Shown: positions 1 through 9,600 of the stretch, piece after piece
Layout of the letters: each line of letters opens with the position of its first letter
Numbering within the stretch: position 1 is the stretch's first letter
Virus record (IMG/VR): IMGVR_UViG_3300033388_002889
Span: 1 to 51,989 of that record
Source: a virus
Direction: 5' to 3' (one strand)
Length of the DNA stretch: 51,989 bases
Made by a program: the position numbers and the translations under genes
The notes under the pieces: generated by a model
The model's database searches: none
Seen by the model: only the letters and a program-made list of their open reading frames with translations
Told to the model about the DNA's origin: nothing

Positions 1-1274
<1,274 letters not shown>

Positions 1275-1275
<1 letters not shown>

Positions 1276-1859
1276 TAAGGTATACCGATTTCAAGTTGCT
1301 CTAATTTAAATCTGCATTGTTTTGGGTCAACCACAGACACACATTTTTTAGTATCTATGGGCCACCCTGATTGTTTCAAAATATTAAAATGTTCTTCTGG
1401 TCGCGTCAACACATCCCGGTACCAAAATTCATGAAGAGACAAAGTGTCTTCTCTTTGCTCAACTAACTTTTTAATTTCATTTAATTCGTGATCAACTCTA
1501 ACCCTTAGTGAGCCACTAAAGAAAGCATTGTAAGACTGCCTAATTTCCTCAGGGTCTCTACGCATCATGATAAAACGTATTCCGTGACACATTGTATCCA
1601 TTGTTACTACTGAACGTCTTAATGATTTAATTAATCGACCTTCGTAATCAGCAGGAAACGTTTCTTTAGTGTGTTCACTAGCACTTAACTCAAACAACCC
1701 GCCCTTATTAGGGTGGTAGTGGTCGTCTGCAAACTGCTTCGAGCGGGCATCTCTTTGATCACTGTATGCAGCATCAAGACCACCTTCACTAAGACAGTTC
1801 ATCATCATAGATGTACCTGATCTCATAAATCCTGTCACTACATACAGTGTTTTATCCAT
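1275..1859 (-). CDS. Sulfotransferase-like protein
   Basis: A 194-residue protein with the two nucleotide-binding signatures of PAPS-dependent sulfotransferases. The 5'-phosphosulfate loop is TGFMRSGTSMMM at residues 9-20. The 3'-phosphate segment is FIMMRRDPEEIRQS near residues 97-110, with the expected Arg and Ser. The family moves a sulfuryl group from PAPS onto hydroxyls of sugars, proteins or small molecules. It is shorter than typical bacterial sulfotransferases (about 250-300), as phage versions often are. It closes a run of five transferases and overlaps the appendage gene by one base, so it is probably translated with it. The likely acceptor is a glycan on the virion or host surface (inference). 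Confidence 0.8.
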
Positions 1860-1860
1860 G

Positions 1861-2427
1861 TTATTTGTGTAAAACCTTAGTTGCTTGCATCTCTGGTGTG
1901 AAGAAACAATAGTGATTAATTCTTTCCTGGGCCATGAATCCTTGGTGGTATGATTCTTTAAAGTTAGCCATGGCGTACCCTCGGTATGGTCGGAAACTTA
2001 TACCTGGACGCCAACGGTAAGCTTTCATGTGTCGCGCACCGGGGTACTTAGGAACTGATCTGTTGTCGTCAGTAGCCATCTGATAGTCAAACATCATCAT
2101 GTTCTTATCAGACTCTTTAAAATTATTCAAGTCTAACTCGAAATTGTCTGCAAACATCTCGTCTTCATCGGGACACAAGACAAAATCAGGTTTGTACTTA
2201 CTTGCAAAATCAGCCATCTCCTGACGCCAGTTCCAACGATTCCAAACAATACTGCTGTTAAAACTCACAACCTCACACTGTGCAGCAGCTTTGCATTTAG
2301 CTAAAATATCTTCGGAACCATTAATAGTGTCGAATCTTAACACAATCAAGTCGCAGTGCTTGGACAGATTCTCGACCATTAAATCTGCTAGTGGAAATTT
2401 ACATATTGCGACTGTTCCGATAATCAT
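1861..2427 (-). CDS. Family 2-like glycosyltransferase
   Basis: A 188-residue protein beginning MIIGTVAICKFPLADLMVEN, typical of GT-A fold enzymes that act at a nucleotide-sugar site. LCPDEDEMF near residues 92-100 is a DxD-like metal/nucleotide-sugar motif preceded by a hydrophobic strand. The pattern matches short GT2-like proteins found beside sulfotransferases and methyltransferases in phages. GGGAGG lies 8 bases before the ATG. The gene overlaps the end of the upstream methyltransferase by 29 bases. The donor and acceptor sugars cannot be told from the sequence. Confidence 0.7.
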   Translation of the reverse strand: MIIGTVAICKFPLADLMVENLSKHCDLIVLRFDTINGSEDILAKCKAAAQCEVVSFNSSIVWNRWNWRQEMADFASKYKPDFVLCPDEDEMFADNFELDLNNFKESDKNMMMFDYQMATDDNRSVPKYPGARHMKAYRWRPGISFRPYRGYAMANFKESYHQGFMAQERINHYCFFTPEMQATKVLHK

Positions 2428-3004
2428 TGACTGCCTCCCGTAACGTGACTGTGGTGTAAGTAAAGTTTTCTCGGGACTTTTTCTCGTAAGGAGTTGGTCC
2501 GACCAGGCTAGACACGTCCCTGCCTCGACCTAGCCACATAACCAACATGCCAGGAAAACCCTCAATGATACGAAAATCATACTCAGGCAACTGTGTCACA
2601 ATGTGTGGAATGATTTTCCAAACGTCACCGCACCATGCTCCACCTCCCGGAGGCTTCGTCTTTTGGTAGACAGAGTCATTTTTATGTGTAGGATTAACGT
2701 CATGGATAAGTATGACCCCGTCTTCTTTGAGTCTTTCAGTGGCATTGTTAACATCCCTCACAACTTGAGTGTACTCGTGTAGTCCGTCAATGAAAACAAT
2801 ATCGAAAATAAGATCGTAGTTCAGGTCGAAAGCTAGGTCTGATGGTTCCTTAACCAGTGTCCCTGATGAGACTCTGCCATTAGGAGAAAAACAATACTTG
2901 TCCTCTAGTGGTACAGAAGCAAAGTTCTTACCGTCACCTAGTCCTATCTCAAGATAAGATTCAGCACCAAGCAACTCTATGAATACTTTTATTTCTTCTC
3001 GCAT
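2399..3004 (-). CDS. Class I SAM-dependent methyltransferase (Methyltransf_24-like)
   Basis: A 201-residue Rossmann-type methyltransferase. Motif I is YLEIGLGDGKNF at residues 17-28. The acidic strand is DIVFIDGLHEYTQVVRDV near residues 68-85. VILIHDVNPT follows near residue 100. This layout is that of the Methyltransf_24 group, often found in polysaccharide and glycan tailoring clusters. It overlaps both neighbours (16 and 29 bases), which indicates coupled translation in the transferase cassette. The substrate is unknown; O-methylation of a sugar is a reasonable guess. Confidence 0.75.
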   Translation of the reverse strand: MREEIKVFIELLGAESYLEIGLGDGKNFASVPLEDKYCFSPNGRVSSGTLVKEPSDLAFDLNYDLIFDIVFIDGLHEYTQVVRDVNNATERLKEDGVILIHDVNPTHKNDSVYQKTKPPGGGAWCGDVWKIIPHIVTQLPEYDFRIIEGFPGMLVMWLGRGRDVSSLVGPTPYEKKSRENFTYTTVTLREAVNDYRNSRNM

Positions 3005-3435
3005 TTTACACCTGTGGCTAAGATTATGTTACCAAACTTTTCGATGTACGACACATTAAATAATGCTCTGATTGCAGACTCAGTGAATCTGTAGTAGTCA
3101 TCGGGGTAACCATGTTCATGAAATCCGATAGTGGGTACTGATAAAACAAACAACCCACCAGTTTTAAGTACACGAAACATTTCAGGAATAGACTTCCAAA
3201 ATGTCGCATCATGTTCCAGCATGTCTAAGCATGTTACATTGTCAAAGTACTCATCGTCAAAAGGAATATCGTCTGCTTTGGCTACAATATCAACACCTCG
3301 ACCGTCACGCATATCTAACGCTATTGTCTGTGGGTACTGTTGTTTCACTGACCCGTTAACATTCAAACCGCCAACGTCCAATATCGACCCACTCAACTTT
3401 AACCTTTTGATTAAATCCCTACTGTGACTAGTCAT
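2989..3435 (-). CDS. Class I SAM-dependent methyltransferase (type 11-like)
   Basis: A 148-residue protein with motif I SILDVGGLNVNG (residues 17-28), the acidic strand ALDMRDG, and FDNVTCLDMLEHD before a VLKTGGLFVLSVP strand. These are the hallmarks of Methyltransf_11-type enzymes. It is short, ending soon after the sixth strand, so it may be a minimal or C-terminally trimmed form. It lies in the same overlapping run as the second methyltransferase and the glycosyltransferases. Confidence 0.75.
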   Translation of the reverse strand: MTSHSRDLIKRLKLSGSILDVGGLNVNGSVKQQYPQTIALDMRDGRGVDIVAKADDIPFDDEYFDNVTCLDMLEHDATFWKSIPEMFRVLKTGGLFVLSVPTIGFHEHGYPDDYYRFTESAIRALFNVSYIEKFGNIILATGVKCEKK

Positions 3436-4639
3436 TTAAAAGCCCTTTAAATTGATTATGCCAAATCTTCTCATAAGAAAATTCCCAAAGGTGACTGCGA
3501 CTTTGCACCTTAGAAATTAGCTCATTAGCTAATGCTTCAAAGTACGTTTTAGCACCAGCGTCATAGTGCACGTTTGTCATATCACCATCACCACCATCTT
3601 GAACACCTGGAGTCTTGTGTGTCGCTTCAAAATGCACAGCACCGTCCCCTGCGAACTCAAGTGCCCACGGTGTTCGTTTGTTCACACACAAAAGGTTACC
3701 GTTGATTTTGGCCTCTAAAAGAACGTTAGGGCAAACCTCTCGCCATGAAGCAAAGACGAACAAGTTACTAATCTTGAATAGGTCAGCCACAGCTTCACGG
3801 GGTAATGGTTTCCAATCTGTGATGTCACTAGTGAACAAGAAATCGTTATCATTAAGACCTAGTGAATAGATAAATGCTTTCTTTTTAAGTATTTCCTCTT
3901 TAACATGCCTACCATTACTGTTGGCTATGACCAGGGCAATTTTTTGGCCAGCAAGTTTCAATGCTGCAAAAACACGTATCACAGAATCGATACCTTTAGC
4001 ATCCATCCGCGTCGAACAAAGGGGTAACACTTGCACAATATCCTTATTAGGGATATCTAGTTTCTTTGTGATTTCCCATGTCACAGGCTGACAGTTGTTG
4101 AACGACCTAAAGTCCTTAGCGTTGTACACGCACTTAACATCTTCTGTCGCATACATTTGTTTAATACCAGACTTCTCAGACTCGTTCATGTACACCATTA
4201 CGGATTTTGGTACTGGTGTGTGACGTAATGATAGTGGGTAGGGGAGATTCACCGGACGGGTTGTCCAAGCAGAGTGTACCCAGTGGAACCATCGAGCTTT
4301 AAGCTCAGGTATCACATTCCTGATGGCCTGGTTCTGTGGTAAAAAGTTACCACGACACTGGTACATTAGGTCGGCAGTTAGAATAACATCGTATTCATCA
4401 AGTAGTGCCAGGTACTCTTCTTCAAAGAAAGCAACGCGATCCTCAAAAGATTTTCCTGTACCAATACCCTTTAAACATTTTTTAATATTTGGGTAGATAT
4501 CTGTGGTGCATTTTTCGTTGACCAGGAAGTCAAAATCCTGACCGTGATACTTTAATAATTTAGCTCGCTCAAGCCAACCAACGTGTAAAGCGTAAGATGC
4601 TTGAAAACTCCCAAAGTGTGTCAGTATTCCTATTTTCAT
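3428..4639 (-). CDS. GT-B (GT4/group 1-like) glycosyltransferase
   Basis: A 403-residue protein, the usual length for GT4 enzymes. The N-terminus MKIGILTHFGSFQASYALHV has the first strand and glycine loop. The C-terminal half has VLPLCSTRMDAKGIDSVIRV (start of the donor-binding domain) and LFVFASWREVCPNVLLEA, the E-x7-E donor-site motif of group 1 glycosyltransferases, at about residues 305-322. It overlaps the methyltransferase downstream and the membrane protein upstream by a few bases. It probably starts or extends the glycan handled by the rest of the cassette (inference). Confidence 0.8.
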   Translation of the reverse strand: MKIGILTHFGSFQASYALHVGWLERAKLLKYHGQDFDFLVNEKCTTDIYPNIKKCLKGIGTGKSFEDRVAFFEEEYLALLDEYDVILTADLMYQCRGNFLPQNQAIRNVIPELKARWFHWVHSAWTTRPVNLPYPLSLRHTPVPKSVMVYMNESEKSGIKQMYATEDVKCVYNAKDFRSFNNCQPVTWEITKKLDIPNKDIVQVLPLCSTRMDAKGIDSVIRVFAALKLAGQKIALVIANSNGRHVKEEILKKKAFIYSLGLNDNDFLFTSDITDWKPLPREAVADLFKISNLFVFASWREVCPNVLLEAKINGNLLCVNKRTPWALEFAGDGAVHFEATHKTPGVQDGGDGDMTNVHYDAGAKTYFEALANELISKVQSRSHLWEFSYEKIWHNQFKGLLND

Positions 4640-5028
4640 AAAATTAGCCCTTTCAAAAGTTTAAAGGTTGTTAGTAATTTGTTAAGTGGTTGTGTGTCGT
4701 CTAAAATACTCTTGAGGTGGTCGGGACAATCTGTAGAGTACATCGCCACTAAGACAATCAACACAGCTATTTGAATCCTCAATCGACGTTTTTCTTGAGA
4801 CTGTAGCTTTTGAATAGCTTTATTCATTGTGTCAAATCTACCTTCACCGACCTTTAAAGCTTTCGCATGAAACGACAATCCTTTATCTACTGATTCCTTC
4901 CTGTAACTATCTTCTAACTCAGTTATTTCTTTTTGGTGAGCGTGTACGACTACTAACTCATCAATACGCCTATTGATTTTACTGTGTGCAAGTTCGCACG
5001 TTTTCGGATCATACTCTGCGTCGGACAT
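4636..5028 (-). CDS. Coiled-coil protein with one membrane segment
   Basis: A 130-residue protein. Residues 1-90 are highly charged and helical (coiled-coil-like). One hydrophobic segment, IQIAVLIVLVAMYS (about residues 95-108), is followed by a short amphipathic tail. AAAGGAG lies just before the ATG. The gene overlaps the receiver-domain gene by 20 bases. A cytoplasmic coiled coil ahead of a single transmembrane helix would suit a holin, a spanin-like protein or a membrane adaptor for the receiver protein. None of these is proven. The family is not recognised. Confidence 0.55.
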   Translation of the reverse strand: MSDAEYDPKTCELAHSKINRRIDELVVVHAHQKEITELEDSYRKESVDKGLSFHAKALKVGEGRFDTMNKAIQKLQSQEKRRLRIQIAVLIVLVAMYSTDCPDHLKSILDDTQPLNKLLTTFKLLKGLIL

Positions 5029-5446
5029 TCTGCAATCTCCTTTCTAGTTCACGCTTCCGGTAAACAATGTCAGACCATTGTGTAACGAGCCTGGTGAATT
5101 CCTGAACAAAATCCTCAGAATGTTTATCTATCCAACCAACACCACCGGAGACTGTTGCTACCATCCTACTAGTAGAACTGCAACTACTGGAGTAGTACAG
5201 AATCACAATCTTAGGGTATTTTTTCAGGACGTCAACACCGATCAAAAACCCATTTTCTCTACCTAGACAAACATCCAACAATAGAATATCTGTAGGATGA
5301 TTTTCCAAAATCTCCCATAACTGCTCAGAGTTCCTAGGGCAGTGCACATTGTCTGCTGACAGTTGTAAGTTATTATACAACACATCACAGGCAATATCTA
5401 CATCTTTCTCCAAATCATCACAAACAACTATCACTATATCTTTCAT
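5009..5446 (-). CDS. CheY-like response-regulator receiver domain protein
   Basis: A 145-residue protein with every signature residue of an active receiver: the acidic pair D10/D11 after VIVVC, the phosphoacceptor D58 in ILLLDVCLG, Ser86 after the IVILYYS strand (the Thr/Ser position), and Lys108 in WIDKHSED. About 25 charged residues after the domain form a short helix; there is no DNA-binding or enzymatic output domain. In bacteria such proteins take phosphate from a histidine kinase. Here the gene sits inside the tail operon, overlapping a distal-tail gene on one side and a coiled-coil membrane gene on the other. The fold call is strong; the role is unknown. Confidence 0.8.
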   Translation of the reverse strand: MKDIVIVVCDDLEKDVDIACDVLYNNLQLSADNVHCPRNSEQLWEILENHPTDILLLDVCLGRENGFLIGVDVLKKYPKIVILYYSSSCSSTSRMVATVSGGVGWIDKHSEDFVQEFTRLVTQWSDIVYRKRELERRLQNVRRRV

Positions 5447-5808
5447 TGTTTCGCTGCCATGAAATCTAAGGTTAGTTTTTTAAAGTTCTTACCTGACTCA
5501 CTACTGAAAGGGTTATTTAAAAACACACCATGATAAACATTACCACTATAATCTATTAACTCAACTAAATTATCGTCAGCAACACTGTACAATAAATGTT
5601 TTAGTAGATTTAATTCTCTCTGAGTCAGATTCTCAAATGTTAATAGGATTTTATTATCTACACTTGAGTCAACATAACTATACATATCTGCGTTCATTGT
5701 GACGTGGTACTTAACATCATGATCCACGTGTTCCACGTCTCGCAACCTAGGGTTAGGTAGCTGAATACTTATAGTGCTAGATACGTTGGGGTAATTTAGT
5801 GTTATCAT
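5443..5808 (-). CDS. Distal tail-like protein 2
   Basis: A 121-residue protein of mostly beta character. It resembles the protein at 6290-6658 in length and plan: an N-terminal PNPRLRDVEHVDHDV versus PSPELDDVEEF segment, a central helix before ELIDYSGNVYHGVFLNNP versus TTTDHDGIVRTGYIVPN, and a closing strand KLTLDFMAA versus EVNLKFIAN. The two are probably diverged paralogues flanking the papain-like peptidase. The position after the tape measure suggests a distal tail or tail-tip component. It overlaps both neighbours by 4 bases. Confidence 0.55.
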   Translation of the reverse strand: MITLNYPNVSSTISIQLPNPRLRDVEHVDHDVKYHVTMNADMYSYVDSSVDNKILLTFENLTQRELNLLKHLLYSVADDNLVELIDYSGNVYHGVFLNNPFSSESGKNFKKLTLDFMAAKQ

Positions 5809-6290
5809 ACTTGATCAGTCGTAAGTAACGTTGCTCCCATAGCCTGAATCAGACAAACAAACATCTCAGGGCTAATGTGGAAAGGTTTGACACTCGTAAG
5901 TTTCTTTATCTCTACAAGAGGCTTGATAGCCATTTCAGAACAAAACATCTTTGATTCAACATCCTTAGTACGCTTCAACAAGAATCCCAAGATGCCCCAC
6001 CAATCATATTTAACTTTATCTTCGGCCATCTGAGTCCACGCGTCCACACAGTAACTGTACTCTTTCGTGGGAACGGAAAGTCCCCATATCTCATACTGTG
6101 TACCTGGTTTGTGTGAGTTAAAATCTGAGTAGTCTATCCACGACTTCATAGATTTACCGTGCGGCCACGCTTCAATAAGCCTACCATCCACTAAGATAGC
6201 AATGTGGCTATACTTACTTGATCTGGTGTGAAACTTAATAAGCTTGCTGGCTATTGACTTACCCTCAAAAGCTACGAATCGTAATAACAT
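5805..6290 (-). CDS. Permuted papain-like cysteine peptidase/amidase of the tail tip
   Basis: A 161-residue protein. A histidine lies early, in SKYSHIAILVDGRLIEAW (about residues 26-43), and the candidate catalytic cysteine lies late, in SKMFCSEMAIK. This His-then-Cys order is the circularly permuted NlpC/P60 (YiiX/YebB-like) arrangement. Such enzymes cleave peptidoglycan cross-links or other amides. The place between two distal-tail genes, as with NlpC/P60 proteins in many siphophages, suggests a tail-tip enzyme that opens the cell wall at infection. It overlaps its neighbours by 1-4 bases. Confidence 0.65.
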   Translation of the reverse strand: MLLRFVAFEGKSIASKLIKFHTRSSKYSHIAILVDGRLIEAWPHGKSMKSWIDYSDFNSHKPGTQYEIWGLSVPTKEYSYCVDAWTQMAEDKVKYDWWGILGFLLKRTKDVESKMFCSEMAIKPLVEIKKLTSVKPFHISPEMFVCLIQAMGATLLTTDQV

Positions 6291-6658
6291 TAACAGGTCT
6301 CCCCAAAACTTAGTGTGATTGTGTTCGCTATGAACTTTAAATTAACCTCATAGGAACAATCTTCTTTTAGTGTGACAACTTCAATGTTAGGCACAATGTA
6401 CCCTGTCCTCACAATACCGTCGTGGTCAGTAGTGGTCACCTCTAGCCCTAACGTGTCACTTATCAATGACCTAAAATCATTTAATAGATCCAAATTTATC
6501 GGGGCAAATTTGTAAGAAAACTCCTCAACATTAGGCCAGTCACTAGCCCTGAATGATTTAACTAACGACCCTACTTTACGGGTAAGAATACTGTTTGTAA
6601 ATTCTTCAACATCGTCGAGTTCAGGACTCGGTAATTGCAGTGAATTAATTTGAAACAT
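6290..6658 (-). CDS. Distal tail-like protein 1
   Basis: A 122-residue protein directly after the tape measure gene, overlapping it by one base. It is related in layout to the protein at 5443-5808 (see there). Beta-rich, no signal or membrane segment. Position and size fit a minor tail or distal tail protein. No motif gives a firmer name. Confidence 0.5.
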   Translation of the reverse strand: MFQINSLQLPSPELDDVEEFTNSILTRKVGSLVKSFRASDWPNVEEFSYKFAPINLDLLNDFRSLISDTLGLEVTTTDHDGIVRTGYIVPNIEVVTLKEDCSYEVNLKFIANTITLSFGETC

Positions 6659-9600
6659 TAATCTAACCTCACCGTGCCACGACGAATTTCTCTCCGTAAC
6701 TGTTTTCCAATACTTATCACGTCGATGGAGGCATTACCAGAAGATCTAGGGCTGATATTTATGTCTCCAACGGTGGTACTGTTAGTTACTTTACCGCCTT
6801 CTGAATACCCTTTCCAACTATTCATTGACATCAGCTGGCTATAGAATCGTCTTGAGGATGCAGCATTAACGACAATCTCATCTGGGGTCAACATGGCTGG
6901 AACAGTGTCTGTTCCGTGTATTGGCCCGCCTGCCGATTTGTTTATTAGTCGACTACCTACAAACCCTGGGCCGTAGGATGAGAAGTGGAGTGATCCTCCG
7001 GCTGGGCTGGATGATGCAGAGAACCCACTAGCCGACGCAGCTTGTTGTTGAATAGCGTTGTTAATATTATAAATATCCATAGACTTTCGCTTTATTTCGT
7101 CTAAAGAATTCAGGTACTCAGTAGAGAACTTAGTGGCAGATAAAGCATGGTTGATCTTTAACCATTGCAGCTTTAAATCCCTAGTGAGCCGTGTTTGCTC
7201 CTCAACGGACAATGTCGTGCCGTCAGCTAGTTGCATTGACTGTAATTGTGCATCGACTAAATTCTTAATAGCTACTCTAGAATCCTGTAAAGTTTCAGGA
7301 GATGGTTGCACTTGAAACTGTTTCAGTGACTGTCTAGCAGTGTCAAAGGCTGAAAAATCGAATCCCTTAGGGAGAACTGATCTTTTTAAATCAAGCTTAC
7401 TTACCAACGCAGTGAGCTTTTCAGTTTGGTCAGATGTTGTATGGAACACCTTAGAGATGTCTTGGGTTGTTTTCAAGAAAGCCTCAGCTGTATCCAGGGA
7501 ATCTCTTAATTTACCTATGGACTTCTCTCTTTGTTGTCCTGCGTCTGTACGTAACCCAATAGCTTCGGCTTCAAATAGTTGCTGCAAATTCGTCTTACGA
7601 AGAAGGAAATAATCTTCTTCATTACGGGTTTTTAAGATTGCTAAAACTTCCTCAGCTTTTACTGCGTCTTCAAACAATGTTTGTGAAGATATCAATTCGC
7701 CCAGAGCCTTATCCGCCAAATCTCTAGCGTCGATAATTTTTTGAACGCCTTCGACATCACCACGTTTTGCAGCAGCGTTGAGAGCAGCTTGAGTGTTACT
7801 TTTTAATAATTCTTGTATGTTACCTAGGAGCTTTTTCTCAATCTCAAACATTGCTAGTTTTTTACTTTGTGCAAGCTGTTCTTTTTCCTTACCAGCTAAA
7901 ATAGTAGCTAGTTCAGATTTAGCTAACCGGGCGTTTTTAGCCGACAGTCCACCGATATCCAGCACATCAGATTTTCTAGCTATTGCATTAATTGTGTTCT
8001 GGTAATTATTTAACAGGTTAGTTAATTGCCTGTCTACTCCTCGGACACTTTCATCATCCCTCAGTAAATCTTGTCGTTCGCGCTCAAGTTTGATGCGTCT
8101 TTTTTCGTACTTAGTAGTGATTGCCTGAGCGTTATCACTGTATTTAACAATATCAGTTAATCGCGACTGGGTCTCTGCTAGAGACAGTCTGCGAACATTT
8201 TGAAAGTATGATTGAATATTTGATTGGGCAAGTTGCCATGTTTTTAAATCACCAGCTTGAGCCGCGTCGAATCTTTGCTTCTGAGCCACTTGTATCTGTG
8301 CTGTGTAGGCATTGATTTGACTAATGTTAGGTAAGCCTTCAAGACTATGTTCGAAACTTAATTTTTGCGCATCAGTAGCTAATTTCTTGTACTCAAGACC
8401 CACACTAGTTATTGCTAATTCTAATTTTTTCAGGTCAGCGTTGACACTAGAAATTTGCTTAGTGTATAGAGTAGCCACTTTAGTGAGCTCATTTTCTACA
8501 CTAATAGACACGTCTCGGTGATTGCGTATTTGGTCTTCACGTAATTTAGTATCAAACTTTGTTAGTTCTGCGATACGCTCAAGCTCTATCTTGTACCTGT
8601 TCTCAATTTGCTCGACAGTCTTTTTTACTTCATCCCGGTAGTCGTTAAAATCTGTCCGACTTAATTCTCTTGTCAGTTTTACCCAGTCTTTTAGAGACCT
8701 TTTGACAAATTTTTGCACTACAGTATCTAGGTACTGCACTGTCCCAGTGAGACCCACAATACCCGCTGCAGCAGCCCCTAAGGAGGCTAGGATAGGGTTA
8801 GCTATTAATAAAGGAACCATTGCGGCCCCGGCTAAAATAAGAACGGGTATGAGTGCTGATTTAACTGTAGCGACAAAAGCCATCACTGCTATATCTAGTG
8901 TCTCAAATCCATTTGTAGCCTTTTGCATCCACAACAGTAATTCACGGGCCAAGTCAACTTTAATGAAGTGATCTATCCTAGATAAAGCACGTTCAAGTTG
9001 TTTACCCGGATCAGCTAAAGAGATTTCAAGGGCTTTCTCAAATGAAGCATAGGAATTTTTTAATTTTTCAAGTGTCCTATCTGCCTCAATGAGGCTCTGG
9101 CCTTGCAAGGACAATGCACCAGTAAGTCCCCTTACACGGGAAATCATTTTAGCTAACTCTGTCGTACTGCCTTTTGTGTAATCTTGCAATCTACGCATGA
9201 ACCCATTGAGTCCATGGATTGCGATAGCTTGCTCACCTGTAGAAACACCTAACTCTTGAAACAACTTCTTCATTTCATTAGTAGGCTTAATTAACTTAAG
9301 TAGTATTCCACGAATCTGAGTAGATGCTACATGGTACTTCACACCCTGAATCGTTAATTGGGTTATGGAAGATAAGACCTCTTCCAAAGGAACACTCAGT
9401 TGATTAGCTACAACAGTGAGTCGACCAATATCGGCAGACATTTCACCGATTCGAACACGCCCTAACTCTACAGTCTTAAAGAACAGTGCAGAGATTCCTG
9501 CAGCATCTTGGAAATCCAGGTTATATGAATTAACAGCAGAGGACATCAGATTAACTGACTCAGCAACAGTTGCCCTACCTGCTACAGCTAACTTGTTTGC

